A stretch of DNA of 64,000 bases from contig NC_018017.1 of NCBI RefSeq assembly GCF_000243155.2, positions 806,001-870,000 of the forward strand, read 5' to 3'. This document shows positions 63,141 through 64,000 of this stretch, piece by piece. The position numbers and the translations under genes were made by a program. The notes below the pieces were generated by a model, which was not told the DNA's origin, searched no databases, and was given only the letters and a program-made list of their open reading frames with translations. The stretch is from Desulfitobacterium dehalogenans ATCC 51507 (lineage in GTDB: Bacteria > Bacillota > Desulfitobacteriia > Desulfitobacteriales > Desulfitobacteriaceae). Position 1 is the first letter of the stretch, and every line of letters starts with the position of its first letter.

Positions 63141-63563
63141 ATGAAAAAAATAATCAAGCAGTATATTCTTCCAGTGGTTTTAAGCATGGTATTCGTTTCT
63201 ATTGGTTTCTTTTGGTTGCATGGTGTTCCATTAATTGGGCAGCCCAAAAAGGAAGATGTTTCTTACATTGAGATAGCTGACACTAATTTGACTGATGATA
63301 TACGGACATTTACTGAATACGAAGATATCGAAAAGACTGTAAATATGCTAAATTTTTTGAATTATCAATTAGGGACGCCTGAACAAGAAGCTCCGTTTAT
63401 AACTATTACATATCACTTAAAAAACGGTGAAAAGGTGGATATTTTTGCGAATAAAGATACTGTATATTGGGGAGGCAAAGGCTATACCATTAAAGACGAT
63501 AACGGAACTATTTTTGTAAATATAATCGAAGGTATGTTTTTCTCTGATTTATTAGTTGACTAA
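63141..63563 (+). CDS. cassette 19: membrane-anchored unknown protein
   Basis: A 140-residue protein with an N-terminal anchor (IIKQYILPVVLSMVFVSIGF FWL) and an extracytoplasmic part rich in beta strands (ITYHLKNGEKVDIFANKDTV YWGGKGYTIKDDNG). No family recognised. Confidence 0.65.
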   Translation: MKKIIKQYILPVVLSMVFVSIGFFWLHGVPLIGQPKKEDVSYIEIADTNLTDDIRTFTEYEDIEKTVNMLNFLNYQLGTPEQEAPFITITYHLKNGEKVDIFANKDTVYWGGKGYTIKDDNGTIFVNIIEGMFFSDLLVD

Positions 63564-63666
63564 AGTAAAAGCAATAAAATCAGATTTGAAGTAGGATTAC
63601 GAACATAATTTGCATTTTAGTTATGACTTCTTCTTATAATGTGCGACAGCTTGAACACCTAGGGGC

Positions 63667-63682
63667 GCGCCTTCCATGGCGC
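63667..63682. repeat. TTCCAT hairpin, end of cassette 19
   Basis: GCGCC-TTCCAT-GGCGC then the shared trailer ending in GGCAGGAAACGTCATATAAC. Confidence 0.82.
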
Positions 63683-63708
63683 TCTGGCTTCGCGGGGCAG
63701 GAAACGTC

Positions 63709-63783
63709 ATATAACAGAGGAGTCCCGCAACTAGAGGATGATGAATGTAGTATGACGCTGCGGGACTCCTCGAGACGTTAAAT
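63709..63783 (+). repeat. attC19
   Basis: R'' ATATAAC (complement of cassette start GTTATAT), main-family stem, R' GTTAAAT. Confidence 0.95.
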
Positions 63784-63815
63784 GAAAGTCCTAGCAACTA
63801 ATAGGAGGTTTTTCG

Positions 63816-64000
63816 ATGCATAAATCGTTATCAAATATCTTTGGAGGGTTTTTACTATCTGAAGATATTACTTCTGATGCATTAGGCCTTCTTAATCATC
63901 ATGGGCGACAAGACGTAGCTAAACATGTTTTAACAGTTGCTATTACAGCCCAGCATCTAGCCAAAATTTATAATGTTGATTTGGAACTCGCATATTGTGC
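63816..64000 (+). CDS. cassette 20: HD-domain protein, cut by the window
   Basis: First 61 residues: MHKSLSNIFGGFLLSEDITS DALGLLNHHGRQDVAKHVLT VAITAQHLAKIYNVDLELAY. The NHHG and KHVLTVAITAQHLA spacing is that of the first metal histidines and helix of HD phosphohydrolases (YqeK-like start). AGGAGG precedes the ATG. The array continues past the right edge. Confidence 0.7.
   Translation, partial: MHKSLSNIFGGFLLSEDITSDALGLLNHHGRQDVAKHVLTVAITAQHLAKIYNVDLELAYC

Noticed and set aside
47651-63783. CRISPR array
   Set aside because: Repeats of 75-78 bp with internal dyads are separated by 0.25-1.5 kb of genes, are not identical, and have junction heptamers that pair cassette by cassette. No cas genes are present.
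47651-63783. MITEs or REP elements explaining the 75-78 bp repeats
   Set aside because: No target-site duplications. The R''/R' pairing follows the cassette rule in 19 of 19 units, and all sites point the same way.

Overview
The window looks like the chromosome of a Desulfitobacterium-type organohalide-respiring clostridium. The grounds are a reductive dehalogenase operon with a CprK-like Crp/Fnr regulator, an AgrB/AgrD module, a type III glutamine synthetase, and Firmicute-style AGGAGG ribosome binding sites. The genus is an inference from gene content; no 16S gene is present.

Positions 1-45,400 are ordinary chromosome. In order: a cut-off DUF1116 gene, an FdrA gene, a glycosyltransferase and DUF2877 (together resembling the FdrA/YlbE/YlbF oxamate carbamoyltransferase set); an MBL-fold hydrolase; an SsuABC/TauABC-like transporter whose binding protein has its two halves in swapped order; a carboxyltransferase; an N-terminally truncated chemoreceptor; a BenE transporter; an agr-like quorum-sensing module (membrane protein, AgrB, a 40-residue AgrD, and a PAS histidine kinase); nadA; a nitroreductase; glnN; a broken YibE/F gene; a cadmium/zinc P-type ATPase with its ArsR regulator; an rdhK / rdhB-rdhA dehalogenase locus; a LysR-led cluster ending in an Xsc-like TPP enzyme; MscS; azlCD with an XRE-cupin regulator; and gltB-gltD. 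glnN and gltB share a conserved 5' leader with a small A1/G4 hexaloop hairpin that overlaps a terminator, as in ANTAR-type antitermination.

From about 45.7 kb to the right edge the window is an integron-type gene cassette array, which is unexpected in a Firmicute. There are 19 attC sites, mostly 75-78 bp, with 19 complete cassettes and the start of a 20th. The decisive evidence is internal. In all 19 complete cassettes the heptamer at the 5' start (GTTNNNN, from the preceding junction) is the exact reverse complement of the R'' heptamer of that cassette's own attC, across seven different heptamer versions. This is expected if each cassette was once a circle cut at G^TT. The first junction (46897/46898) lies just downstream of a tyrosine recombinase, exactly where an integron integrase is expected. 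That recombinase is XerD-like, lacks the extra IntI domain, points the same way as the cassettes, and is broken by at least one frameshift.

The cassettes carry mostly unknown small proteins, plus three different toxin-antitoxin pairs (PemK/MazF-like, RelE with an AbrB-type antitoxin, HicAB), a PD-(D/E)XK/DUF5655 protein, a B3/B4 protein, a DHFR/RibD-like reductase, DUF5680, DUF5661 and YmaF proteins, a HEPN-like protein, lipoproteins, membrane proteins and an HD-domain protein. Six cassettes (2, 5, 6, 7, 17, 19) carry a second repeat not explained by attC: a hairpin with a conserved GTCCAT-type loop and changing but mostly complementary stems, present at both ends of each of these cassettes and in no other. 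Four of these six also share homologous 5' leaders and 3' trailers around unrelated genes.
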